Below the pieces are notes generated by a model. That model was not told the DNA's origin. It did no database searches and worked only from the letters and a program-made list of their open reading frames with translations. Below are positions 45,642-53,602 of a DNA stretch of 64,000 nt, piece after piece. Each line of letters starts with the position of its first letter. Positions within the stretch are counted from its first letter, which is position 1. Origin of the DNA: Algoriphagus pacificus (lineage in GTDB: Bacteria > Bacteroidota > Bacteroidia > Cytophagales > Cyclobacteriaceae); NCBI RefSeq assembly GCF_017254845.1, contig NZ_JAFKCU010000003.1:624270-688269 (forward strand), written 5' to 3'. The translations under genes were made by a program, and so were the position numbers.

Positions 45642-46049
45642 TTAATGAGTCACTACCGGATCCAAAGTCTTGGCATGCTCAATGTATTTTTCTACCTGAG
45701 AAAGTGCAGGAACTGCTCTGGTCAATCCTTTTTCTTCCTGAGTTTTCACCAATGCAGCGTGAAGATTTGCGGCATTTCTGGTTCTCAATTCTTTAACTGT
45801 ATCTACGCCAGCTGCTTTTAATAATTCTGCAAATTGACTTCCTACTCCGTCAATTCTGAAAAGATCGGCCATATTCACCCAATCCAAAATTTTACCTTCA
45901 GCAATGCCTGAGGCATCAGCAATTGCTTTTCTGCCAGACTTAGAGGCACCTTTTTCTAATAATCCTTCCACTGAAGTTACGCCCGCTGCACCTAATTTTT
46001 CTTTCATTACCGGACCGATACTTTCAATCATTGTGATTGGTTTTGCCAT
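45642..46049 (-). CDS. DUF4332 / helix-hairpin-helix protein
   Basis: This 135-residue cytoplasmic protein has two helix-hairpin-helix-like segments: IESIGPVMKEKLGAAGVTSVEGLLE (about 8-32) and LFRIDGVGSQFAELLKAAGVDTVKELRTR (about 62-90). DUF4332 proteins resemble the DNA-binding HhH units of topoisomerases and RadA, but no function is established. It is monocistronic with a terminator. Confidence 0.8.
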   Translation of the reverse strand: MAKPITMIESIGPVMKEKLGAAGVTSVEGLLEKGASKSGRKAIADASGIAEGKILDWVNMADLFRIDGVGSQFAELLKAAGVDTVKELRTRNAANLHAALVKTQEEKGLTRAVPALSQVEKYIEHAKTLDPVVTH

Positions 46050-46271
46050 AATTATTCGGATTTAAATTGTTATAGTGATTAAAATAAACTTAAAGAATGA
46101 CTTTTGAAATCAGTTAGATGCCATGAAGCATTCGAAATCCTAAAATAAAGACAATTTTTATCTTCCAAAATCCATTTTCAATAATTCTTGAAAATTCTAC
46201 GCTTTATAAAGTTTAACTTTTACTTCAGGAAACATCTAACTTTATTGCGTCAATAAATGATTTGAATACCC

Positions 46272-46982
46272 GTGAAATCTAAAATAACCTCTCTCTTTCC
46301 CTTCCTCATTACGCTGTTTTTACTCGCAGGTAGCTTTAATTCCTTCGGGCAAATCGGCCCCAACCTTGGACAGACCGATAGCTGGATGAAAAGTGCAGTA
46401 GCAGCCATGGAGCGAAATGATTACCAAGCAGCCAATGGGATTTTCAGAAATCTGATTGATTCTGGACTTCCCCTGCCTGAGGAAATGCCTTATTATTTTG
46501 CAGAAACGCTTTTTCAATTAGGTCAATACGATAACTCAGCCAACTTCCTCAATAAATACCTAGAGCTATCCGGGTTTACAGGAGACCATTACAAAGGTGC
46601 TCAGGAACTCCAGAAAAAGCTGGAAGGACCGCTTCATGACATACAATCCTGCCAGCTTTGTGATAGAAAGGGCTATAGATATAAAGTATGCTTCACCTGT
46701 GATGGCAACAAGCAGATCGAGCAGGAATGCAGCTATTGTAAAGCCAAAGGAGTGGTAGGATGCAGCAGATGTGGTGGCACAGGTATGATCACCAAAAAGA
46801 ACATTTTCAATATTGTGGAATACTTCGAATGCGAGCGATGTAGCGGTAAAGGAAGATTGACCTGTCCTGTTTGCAATGCCTCATTAAAAGAAGTAAGTGC
46901 CTGCAGAACCTGTGGCGGTTCAGGAAGATTGGCTTCTGAAGTTCTTTGTGATCACAAAGCAGAAGAAGAACATACACATTAA
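46272..46982 (+). CDS. Secreted TPR protein with DnaJ-type zinc fingers
   Basis: This 236-residue protein has a signal peptide (cleavage near SFGQI, about residue 27). TPR-like helices follow (about 38-105: AVAAMERNDYQAANGIFRNLI, PYYFAETLFQLGQYDNSANFLNKYLE). A cysteine-rich DnaJ-like zinc-finger region spans about 120-225 with CQLCDRKG, CFTCDG, CSYCKAKG, CSRCGGTG, CERCSGKG, CPVC and CRTCGGSG. A DnaJ zinc finger outside the cytoplasm without a J domain is unusual. It starts with GTG. It may be a periplasmic redox or chaperone-like factor; this is a guess. Confidence 0.7.
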   Translation: MKSKITSLFPFLITLFLLAGSFNSFGQIGPNLGQTDSWMKSAVAAMERNDYQAANGIFRNLIDSGLPLPEEMPYYFAETLFQLGQYDNSANFLNKYLELSGFTGDHYKGAQELQKKLEGPLHDIQSCQLCDRKGYRYKVCFTCDGNKQIEQECSYCKAKGVVGCSRCGGTGMITKKNIFNIVEYFECERCSGKGRLTCPVCNASLKEVSACRTCGGSGRLASEVLCDHKAEEEHTH

Positions 46983-47008
46983 AAAATCGAGATATCAAGA
47001 CATAAAAA

Positions 47009-47033
47009 AACCGGCCAATTCATTTAGCCGGTT
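47009..47033. terminator. Bidirectional terminator between two TPR genes
   Basis: AACCGGC and GCCGGTT form a stem between convergent genes, flanked by A- and T-runs. Confidence 0.8.
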
Positions 47034-47045
47034 TTCTTTTTTATA

Positions 47046-47648
47046 TCATTTACAATATTTCTCCAAGGCTTCGCTGGCACCTGGATATTCCAGACCATTT
47101 GCCAATTGGAAATCCTCACAGGAACTTCCAATATTTCCTAGGGCTACTTTCAACAAGCCTCTGTTATAATAAGCCTGTCCAAATTCCTTATCCCTTTTGA
47201 TCGCATTAGCATAAGAAGTCAAAGCTTCCTCTGATTTACCCATTTGATGCAAGGCTCTTGCCTTGATAAAGGAAGCCATTGCTGGCGCGCCTGGGATCTC
47301 TTCTGCCCTGCTGGCATAAAGCAATGCATTGGTATAGTTCTTTTCCTTATGGTGCAAATTTGCAAGGCTCAACAAGACTTGAAAATTATTGGGATCTAAT
47401 TCCAAAGCTTTCTCGAAGTCATTTTTCGCATTTTCAAACTCCCCCTGCTCTTCATAGGCTCTTCCTCTATTGTAGAGCATACGCACATCATTGGGGTTGA
47501 ATTTTAAGGTTTCAGAATATTCCGAAACTGCTTTGGCATATTCGCCTGCGCTGAAATACTTATCACCTGGATTTTGCTCCGGTTTCGAACAAGCCCAGAT
47601 CATTCCTGATAGGGCTATCAGAAGCAAGGCTTGGTTTAACTTTTTCAT
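47046..47648 (-). CDS. TPR-repeat lipoprotein
   Basis: This 200-residue protein has a lipoprotein signal; lipidation Cys20 is in IWAC. At least four tetratricopeptide repeats follow (AGEYAKAVSEYSETLKFNPN, MLYNRGRAYEEQGEFENAKNDFEKALELDPN, VLLSLANLHHKEKNYTNALLYASRAEEIP, AYYNRGLLKVALGNIGSSCEDF). It probably serves as a protein-interaction scaffold in the envelope. Ten bases separate it from the dapD stop, so it is likely co-transcribed with dapD. Confidence 0.85.
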   Translation of the reverse strand: MKKLNQALLLIALSGMIWACSKPEQNPGDKYFSAGEYAKAVSEYSETLKFNPNDVRMLYNRGRAYEEQGEFENAKNDFEKALELDPNNFQVLLSLANLHHKEKNYTNALLYASRAEEIPGAPAMASFIKARALHQMGKSEEALTSYANAIKRDKEFGQAYYNRGLLKVALGNIGSSCEDFQLANGLEYPGASEALEKYCK

Positions 47649-47658
47649 TTTAGTTGGT

Positions 47659-48474
47659 TTAGACTGCTACACTATTATCTCTTAGCGCATCATTTAACGA
47701 TGTTTTAAGATCAGTAGACGCTTTTCTCTTACCAATAATTAATGCACATGGTACATGGAAAGTTCCCGCTGCAAATTCCTTTGGAAGGGATCCTGGGATC
47801 ACCACAGATCTTTCCGGAACAATTCCTTTGTATTCCACAGGCTCAGAACCTGTTACATCAATGATTTTTGAACTTGCTGTCAAGGTAACTCCCGCACCAA
47901 TTACTGCTTCTTTACAGATCCTGACACCTTCTACGATAATCGCTCTCGAACCAATGAAAGCACCATCTTCGATGATTACAGGAGCTGCTTGAACTGGCTC
48001 CAACACGCCTCCGATACCTACTCCACCACTTAAATGAACATTTTTGCCGATTTGCGCACAAGAACCGACTGTAGCCCAGGTATCAACCATCGTGCCACCG
48101 TCCACATAAGCGCCGATATTAACATAACTTGGCATCATCACCACTCCACTCGCCAAAAAAGCACCATATCTTGCCACAGCATGGGGAACTACACGGACTC
48201 CCTGCTTTGCATAATTGGTTTTAAGGGCCATCTTATCATGAAACTCAAAAGGTCCCACTTCTATAGTCTGCATCTTCTGAATCGGGAAATAAAGGATAAC
48301 TGCCTTCTTCACCCAATCATTTACCTGCCAGTTACCATCAGCTAAAGGCTCAGCAACTCGAGTATGACCTGAATCCAAATCGTCAATGACTGCTTTTATA
48401 GCTAACTGTGTTTCTTTCTCCTTTAATAATTCTCGGTTTTCCCAAGCTTTTTCGATGATGGTTTTCAGTTCCAT
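47659..48474 (-). CDS. dapD: Tetrahydrodipicolinate N-succinyltransferase
   Basis: This 271-residue left-handed beta-helix enzyme of the succinylase branch transfers succinyl from succinyl-CoA in lysine and diaminopimelate synthesis. Hexapeptide repeats span about 105-200 (GVVMMPSYVNIGAYVDGGTMVDTWATVGSCAQIGKNVHLSGGVGIGGVLEP). Length is typical of the E. coli type (274). It is divergent from the glycosyltransferase gene with only about 20 bp between the start codons, so the promoters must lie inside the neighbouring genes. Confidence 0.95.
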   Translation of the reverse strand: MELKTIIEKAWENRELLKEKETQLAIKAVIDDLDSGHTRVAEPLADGNWQVNDWVKKAVILYFPIQKMQTIEVGPFEFHDKMALKTNYAKQGVRVVPHAVARYGAFLASGVVMMPSYVNIGAYVDGGTMVDTWATVGSCAQIGKNVHLSGGVGIGGVLEPVQAAPVIIEDGAFIGSRAIIVEGVRICKEAVIGAGVTLTASSKIIDVTGSEPVEYKGIVPERSVVIPGSLPKEFAAGTFHVPCALIIGKRKASTDLKTSLNDALRDNSVAV

Positions 48475-48494
48475 TATTTTAATTAGTTTCGTTT

Positions 48495-49628
48495 ATGGGT
48501 CAAAGTCCAACTGCTAAAATCCCCGTTTTAATCGCCTCGAGCCTAAAACCGCTCCGAGATACCAGAGCCTGGGAGAAGCTTGGACTTTCACTGCGTGAAA
48601 CAAATAAATACGCCCTAAACATCATAGGATTTTCAAGTAAATTCATCCAAAAAAATCAAAGTACAGAAGATGTACGCTGGTTTTCCTCGCTTCGAAATAC
48701 CCAATCCACCTGGCAAAGATTCTTTTCCCAGTTTCGTTTCATGCGGGCAATTTGGATCAGTAAACCAAAAATCCTGATCTGCTGTACCTATGAATACCTT
48801 CCTATAGCCAGTATTTTCAAACCTATTTTTGGCTATAAATTGATCTATGATGTACAGGAAAACTATATCAAAAACCTGGATCTAAATCCCAATTTGACTA
48901 GCTCAAAAAAGAAGAGAGCCAAGGAATTTATCCAGCTATGTGAGGGAATAAAGGGAATCGATTTTTACTTTTTGGCAGAAAAATGTTACCAAAAAGAGAT
49001 GCCTGAAAAGCAACCTTTCCTACTCTTGGAAAACAAAAGTGCTCTGGAAATCCTACCAAAATCTGTATTGAATTATCAGGGAAAATCAGGATTTCGCTTT
49101 TTGATTTCTGGCACCTTAAGTCCAGCATTTGGAACCTTGGAAGGCATACAATTCTTTTTGGAAATCCTAAAGTTTTTCCCTGAGTCAAGCCTCAAAATTA
49201 TCGGCCATACACCTCTCAAAAAGTACCGGGAAGCCATCCAAAATCTGATCAAAAACAAGCCTCAGATTTCAATAAATGTTTCCGAAAACCCAATCGCTCA
49301 AGCTCTGATTTTGGAGGAATTTAAGCGGGCGGATTTCTGTCTTTTAACCTATCAAAATCATGAGGCAATCAAGGATAAAATGCCCACAAAACTCTTCGAT
49401 GCTATGGCTCTGGGAGTACCGGTTTTGATCAGTAAAAATCCCCTTTGGGAGGAATTCTTAGCAAGCTACCGAGGAGGAATTTCACTCGACTTCCAAAAGC
49501 CTGATGAGGCAGCAGAGGAATTCCAATCAGCGATCCAAGCTCCATTTTTTACCAGTCTGCCAGGAGCAGAAGTTCTATGGGATTCCCAAAAATCCGAACT
49601 CCTTTCCTTCCTTTCTCAGCTGGATTAA
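48495..49628 (+). CDS. Glycosyltransferase (GT-B, family 1/4-like)
   Basis: This 377-residue protein has the two-domain GT-B layout. The C-terminal part holds SGTLSPAFGTLEGIQFFLEIL, FKRADFCLLTYQNHEAIKDKMPTKLFDAMALGVPVLI, which is the nucleotide-sugar binding signature with E-x7-E-like spacing. No transmembrane segment is clear. Acceptor and sugar are unknown. It is the first plus-strand gene at the switch of coding direction and is not next to other polysaccharide genes. Confidence 0.82.
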   Translation: MGQSPTAKIPVLIASSLKPLRDTRAWEKLGLSLRETNKYALNIIGFSSKFIQKNQSTEDVRWFSSLRNTQSTWQRFFSQFRFMRAIWISKPKILICCTYEYLPIASIFKPIFGYKLIYDVQENYIKNLDLNPNLTSSKKKRAKEFIQLCEGIKGIDFYFLAEKCYQKEMPEKQPFLLLENKSALEILPKSVLNYQGKSGFRFLISGTLSPAFGTLEGIQFFLEILKFFPESSLKIIGHTPLKKYREAIQNLIKNKPQISINVSENPIAQALILEEFKRADFCLLTYQNHEAIKDKMPTKLFDAMALGVPVLISKNPLWEEFLASYRGGISLDFQKPDEAAEEFQSAIQAPFFTSLPGAEVLWDSQKSELLSFLSQLD

Positions 49629-49820
49629 GTATTCACAGCCTTGTGGATATCCACAATAGTTATCCACCCACCTCCTCTTTTTTACACCCAAATACCTGAA
49701 ACGGAAACTCCTTTTCAAAGACCCATTTTTTCGTTCTTTGAAATTTATCAGTCAAGAATCAGTCTATAAAATACTGTATTTCAATAATATAGGATTTTTA
49801 TTTTTACAGTCTAAATATAT

Positions 49821-49838
49821 TTTTAGCCTATCCTAAAA
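49821..49838. promoter_or_regulatory. Possible MntR operator 1 (TTTTAG-N6-CTAAAA)
   Basis: A perfect 6-bp inverted repeat TTTTAG / CTAAAA with a 6-bp spacer CCTATC. It has the same TTTAG-N6-CTAAA core as the repeat 75 bp downstream, which resembles DtxR/MntR-family operators (TTTAGGnnnnCCTAAA type). Confidence 0.5.
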
Positions 49839-49895
49839 TCGAAATAACATTAAAATTTAGCTTATCCACAGTCGATTTAGTCTCTATCAATATTT

Positions 49896-49915
49896 TATTT
49901 AGGTATCTCTAAATA
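49896..49915. promoter_or_regulatory. Probable MntR operator 2 (TATTTAG-N6-CTAAATA)
   Basis: A perfect 7-bp inverted repeat with spacer GTATCT, extended to 13 bp by one extra T. It lies directly upstream of the -7 box of mntR, so bound MntR would block the promoter. The core matches the DtxR/MntR-family pattern. Confidence 0.65.
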
Positions 49916-49921
49916 AATATT

Positions 49922-49929
49922 TATATTTG
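49922..49929 (+). promoter_or_regulatory. mntR promoter -7 box TATATTTG
   Basis: A perfect TAnnTTTG match, 20 bp before the mntR ATG and next to the inverted-repeat operator at 49896-49915. The -33 position is occupied by the operator region, with no TTG. Confidence 0.7.
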
Positions 49930-49949
49930 TCCAATAAATTCATGTAAGA

Positions 49950-50612
49950 ATGGAATTGACTACAGCAGAAGAGAATTATTTAAAAGCCATATACCATCTC
50001 TCCGATGGGGGAAAGAAAAGTGTCTCCACCAATGATATCGCCGCAGAGATCAAAACCAAACCGGCATCCGTCAGTGATATGCTGAGGAAACTCGGAGATA
50101 AAGAGGTCATCGAATACCGAAAATATTACGGAGTAAACATCACGGAGGAGGGTAAAAAAAGAGCCCTCGGCACCATTCGTAAACACCGACTTTGGGAAGT
50201 CTTTTTAGTGGAAAAATTACAGTTCGCCTGGGACGAAGTTCATGAGGTTGCGGAGGAATTGGAACACATCCAATCCCCCCTACTCATCCAGCGTTTGGAT
50301 GCCTATTTAAACTATCCAAAATTCGACCCACATGGTGATCCGATTCCGGACGAATTTGGGGATGTGAAGGCTAGACCAAGAGTAGCTTTAAACGAAATGG
50401 AACTGGAGCAAACCGGACAAATCGTAGCAGTAAAAGATAGCTCCGCTGCCTTCCTCAGATACCTGGATAAAGTGGGTGCCTACATCGGCGCAAGGATTAA
50501 AGTTTTGGATAAGGTGGAGTTTGACGGTTCATTAGAAATTCTGGTCGACCAAAAGAAAACTCTCTTCATGTCAAAAGATGTGGCAGCAAATATTCTTGTC
50601 CAGCAATCATGA
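49950..50612 (+). CDS. mntR: DtxR/MntR-family metal-dependent repressor
   Basis: This 220-residue regulator has a winged helix (about 1-70, TTAEENYLKAIYHLSDGG...ASVSDMLRKLGDKEVIEYRKYYGVNITEEG). The dimerisation and metal domain (about 72-140) carries the ligands in EVHEVAEELEH and FDPHGDPIP. A C-terminal SH3-like FeoA domain spans about 150-215. With Mn2+ or Fe2+ bound it would repress its own operon through the TTTAG-N6-CTAAA sites upstream. It overlaps the next gene by 4 bp and heads the mnt operon. Confidence 0.9.
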   Translation: MELTTAEENYLKAIYHLSDGGKKSVSTNDIAAEIKTKPASVSDMLRKLGDKEVIEYRKYYGVNITEEGKKRALGTIRKHRLWEVFLVEKLQFAWDEVHEVAEELEHIQSPLLIQRLDAYLNYPKFDPHGDPIPDEFGDVKARPRVALNEMELEQTGQIVAVKDSSAAFLRYLDKVGAYIGARIKVLDKVEFDGSLEILVDQKKTLFMSKDVAANILVQQS

Positions 50613-51523
50613 AAATTTCCTCTCTCCTTCTTCTGCTTTGCCTGGCTTTTTTCTCCTGTAAAAGGGAGAACAAAACGCAACGCTCCAAACCTCTGATCGT
50701 TGCCACCACCAGCATACTTGCGGATGGTGTTAGAAATCTGGTAGGTGACAAAGCGGATGTCAAAGCTTTGATGCCGGCTGGAGTGGATCCCCATCTTTAC
50801 AAAGCCTCAGTCAGAGATCTGGACTTATTACAAGAAGCTGATATGGTCATTTACCATGGACTCTTTTTGGAAGGAAAAATGACTGAGATCTTCGAGAAAT
50901 TAGCCTATAGTCAAAACCTGATTAATGCAGCAGAGGAAATTCCTCAAGACTTATTACTTCGATCCGGACCGGAAGCGCATAGCGTGGATCCGCATATTTG
51001 GTTTGATGTCAAGCTTTGGAAATTAGCCCTGACACATGTCTCTAAGGAATTAGCTCTTTGGCAGCCTACATGGAAAGATGCCTTAGCAGAAAACACCAGC
51101 TCCTATTTAAATCAATTGGAGCAATTAGATCAGGAAATTCAAACTCGAGTGGATGAGCTTCGTCAAGCCAACCAAGCTCTGATCACCGCTCATGATGCCT
51201 TTGCCTATTTTGGGGAGTCTTACAATTTCGAAGTAAAGGGACTTCAGGGCTTATCCACCTTAAGCGAACCCGGACTGCGTGATTTGACGGGATTGATCAC
51301 ATTTATAGTAGATAGAAATATCCATGCGGTCTTTGCAGAACAGACCATTTCACCCAAAGCCATAGAAGCTGTAGTGGCGGGCTGCGAAAACCAAGGACAT
51401 AACATAACATTGGCGGGCCCCCTATTCACTGATAGCCTTGATGCTCCAGATACTCCCGCCGGAACGTACATAGGAATGGTTGAAACCAATCTCAACACCA
51501 TTTTCAAAAGCCTAAAACCATGA
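50609..51523 (+). CDS. mntA: Mn/Zn ABC transporter substrate-binding lipoprotein
   Basis: This 304-residue cluster A-I binding protein has a lipoprotein signal with Cys17 (FFSC). Metal ligands are visible in AGVDPHLYKAS, SVDPHIWFDV, VFAEQTIS and the D of LFTDSLDAP. It captures Mn2+ or Zn2+ at the inner membrane for the MntBCD channel. The lack of a His-rich loop, typical of ZnuA, favours manganese or iron. It overlaps mntR and mntB by 4 bp each, indicating translational coupling. Confidence 0.88.
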   Translation: MKISSLLLLLCLAFFSCKRENKTQRSKPLIVATTSILADGVRNLVGDKADVKALMPAGVDPHLYKASVRDLDLLQEADMVIYHGLFLEGKMTEIFEKLAYSQNLINAAEEIPQDLLLRSGPEAHSVDPHIWFDVKLWKLALTHVSKELALWQPTWKDALAENTSSYLNQLEQLDQEIQTRVDELRQANQALITAHDAFAYFGESYNFEVKGLQGLSTLSEPGLRDLTGLITFIVDRNIHAVFAEQTISPKAIEAVVAGCENQGHNITLAGPLFTDSLDAPDTPAGTYIGMVETNLNTIFKSLKP

Positions 51524-52308
51524 TCACACAAGTAGATAATCCTATTCTTGAAATACATGACCTGATCGTCAGCTATGATCAAAGTCCCGTGCTTTGGAAC
51601 GTGGACCTGAGCTTACCATCGGGGAAACTGATCGGAATCCTTGGCCCCAATGGAGCCGGGAAGTCCACACTTATCAAAGCCATTATGGGATTGGTCAAGC
51701 CTAGCAGCGGCTATGTAAAGATATTTGACAAAACCCTGGAGCAGGTTCGGTCCAGAATCAGCTATGTTCCCCAGCGGGAATCCGTAGACTGGAATTTCCC
51801 CGCATCTGTGCTGGATGTGGTCATGATGGGAACTTATGGGAAATTGGGCCTTTTCAAAAGACCGGGTAAAAAGGAGAAAGACATTGCTTTGAGTTGCTTG
51901 GATCAGGTGGGCATGATGTCCTTTGTGAACAGGCAGATTTCTGAGCTTTCCGGAGGACAGCAGCAACGCGTTTTTATCGCTAGAGCCTTGGCACAGGAAG
52001 CAGATCTTTACCTGATGGATGAGCCATTCGCAGGCGTGGATATGTCTACCGAAACAGCCATTTTCCATTTATTACAGGAAATGACTGCCCAAGGCAAAAC
52101 CGTGATCGTGGTACACCATGATATCCATTCAGCCATGAACTACTTCGATTGGATGATTATGCTAAACCTGCATTTGGTAGCTTCTGGACCCAATGAAAAA
52201 GTGATGTCGGAAGAGTTACTCCGAAAAACATATGGAGGAAAACTCAATCTTTTGACCAAGGTCACAGACATCATCAAACAAAAAGACTTCAACCCATTGA
52301 AAAACTGA
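51520..52308 (+). CDS. mntB: Metal ABC transporter ATP-binding protein
   Basis: This 262-residue ABC ATPase has Walker A GPNGAGKSTL (about 42-51), the signature LSGGQQQR (about 143-150), Walker B DLYLMDEPFAG (about 161-171) and the switch His VVHHD. It powers the metal channel. It overlaps mntA by 4 bp, with one base between its stop and the permease ATG. Confidence 0.93.
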   Translation: MITQVDNPILEIHDLIVSYDQSPVLWNVDLSLPSGKLIGILGPNGAGKSTLIKAIMGLVKPSSGYVKIFDKTLEQVRSRISYVPQRESVDWNFPASVLDVVMMGTYGKLGLFKRPGKKEKDIALSCLDQVGMMSFVNRQISELSGGQQQRVFIARALAQEADLYLMDEPFAGVDMSTETAIFHLLQEMTAQGKTVIVVHHDIHSAMNYFDWMIMLNLHLVASGPNEKVMSEELLRKTYGGKLNLLTKVTDIIKQKDFNPLKN

Positions 52309-52309
52309 T

Positions 52310-53602
52310 ATGGAAGATTTTCTATACTTCTTCACTTTTCAGGATAGCTCCATCGCCTTTGTGGTGATAGGAATCACCCTTTTGGGTTTGGGTTCGGCAT
52401 ATGTAGGCACCTACAGCTTTCTGGACAAAAAAGCCTTGTTGGGAGATGCCATTTCCCATGCCGTACTTCCAGGAATCTGCTTAGGCTTTATGTTGGCCGG
52501 AGAAAAGAATCCGATCTACATCGTAAGCGGAGCCTTCTTTTCAGGAGCTTTGGCCACATTCCTTACTTCTTGGATCAGAAACAACACGAAGCTTTCTGAG
52601 GATGCGATTATTGCGTCTATTCTCTCCATCTTTTTTGGATTTGGAGTAGTGCTCTTGACGGTGATTCAAAAATCGGGCAACCCAGAGATGGCAGGATTGA
52701 ATCAATTTATTTTCGGAAATGCTATCGCCATTCTGGAAGAAGACCTCTATATCTATGGTGGATTGGCCATTCTGATTATCATCACCCTGACGGTATTCCA
52801 AAAGGAATTCAGTCTACTTGTCTTTAATCCTGACTTTGGGATAGCAGTTGGATATCCCATGGGATTGATCCGATTGATATTTAATGTGCTGATGATCCTG
52901 GCTGTGGTGATAGGAATCCAAGCCATAGGAGTTGTGCTGATGGCTGCCTTATTAATCACTCCCGGAGCAGCCGCCAGATTCTGGACAGATCGATTGCATA
53001 AGCTACTTATCATTTCAGGAATATTTTCCGTGATTTCAGGCATAGCCGGCACTTACATTTCCTTTATACTTCCTCAAATGCCAACAGGTCCTTGGGTTGT
53101 GGTTTGCTTATCCTTTTTGGCTTTGTTCTCCTTTCTATTTGCTCCTAACAAAGGGGTACTTTCTAGGACAATTTCAAGGAACAAATACCTTCGAAAAACT
53201 CATCAGGATCACTTATTGAAAGCCCTGCATCATGCAATAGAAGAAGGCAAGAAATACCTCACCATAGAAGAAATCTATGAGGCCTTCCCCTACCAAAAGC
53301 AGAAAAACAACAAGTCAATCGATGATTTAATAAAAAATCGATTAGTAACTAAAAATCAGAATATTATAATCCTTACTAATGAAGGGAAATCCGAATCAAA
53401 ACGGATTGTACGATTGCATAGATTATGGGAATTGTACCTCAATGAGTACATGAATATAGCTCCGGATCACGTGCATGATACTGCCGAAAAACTCGAACAT
53501 ATCCTCACTCCTGAGATGGAAGCACTACTAGAAAAGCGACTGAACTTTCCTAAGCTGGACCCCCATCAAGAAAACATTCCAAGAGACTATGATGACCTTT
53601 GA
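52310..53602 (+). CDS. mntC: Metal ABC permease fused to a DtxR-like domain
   Basis: This 430-residue protein has seven to eight membrane segments in residues 1-285, with the ABC-3 family signature GDAISHAVLPGICLGF near 45-60. A soluble tail (about 290-430) is a DtxR/MntR-type module: the winged-helix-like HLLKALHHAIEEGKKYLTIEEIYEAF and VTKNQNIIILTNEGKSESKRIVRLHRLWELYL. The metal-site pattern DHVHDTAEKLEH and FPKLDPHQENIP follow. Chlamydial YtgCR is the known example of such a permease-repressor fusion, and is cut to free the repressor. It overlaps mntD by 14 bp. Confidence 0.88.
   Translation: MEDFLYFFTFQDSSIAFVVIGITLLGLGSAYVGTYSFLDKKALLGDAISHAVLPGICLGFMLAGEKNPIYIVSGAFFSGALATFLTSWIRNNTKLSEDAIIASILSIFFGFGVVLLTVIQKSGNPEMAGLNQFIFGNAIAILEEDLYIYGGLAILIIITLTVFQKEFSLLVFNPDFGIAVGYPMGLIRLIFNVLMILAVVIGIQAIGVVLMAALLITPGAAARFWTDRLHKLLIISGIFSVISGIAGTYISFILPQMPTGPWVVVCLSFLALFSFLFAPNKGVLSRTISRNKYLRKTHQDHLLKALHHAIEEGKKYLTIEEIYEAFPYQKQKNNKSIDDLIKNRLVTKNQNIIILTNEGKSESKRIVRLHRLWELYLNEYMNIAPDHVHDTAEKLEHILTPEMEALLEKRLNFPKLDPHQENIPRDYDDL

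Larger units (their letters stand above)
49629..49949. other. Candidate replication origin and mntR promoter region
   Basis: This is a 320-bp noncoding gap. It holds one perfect DnaA box TTATCCACA (49862-49870) and four with one mismatch: GTATTCACA (49629), TGTGGATAT (49642, reverse), ATATCCACA (49647) and TTATCCACC (49660). The middle two make the perfect 16-bp palindrome TTGTGGATATCCACAA (49641-49656). The stretch 49740-49860 is very A+T-rich. Nearly all genes left of the gap read minus and all genes right read plus, the pattern expected around a bidirectional origin. dnaA is not in the window, but in Bacteroidota it often is not beside the origin. Confidence 0.55.
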
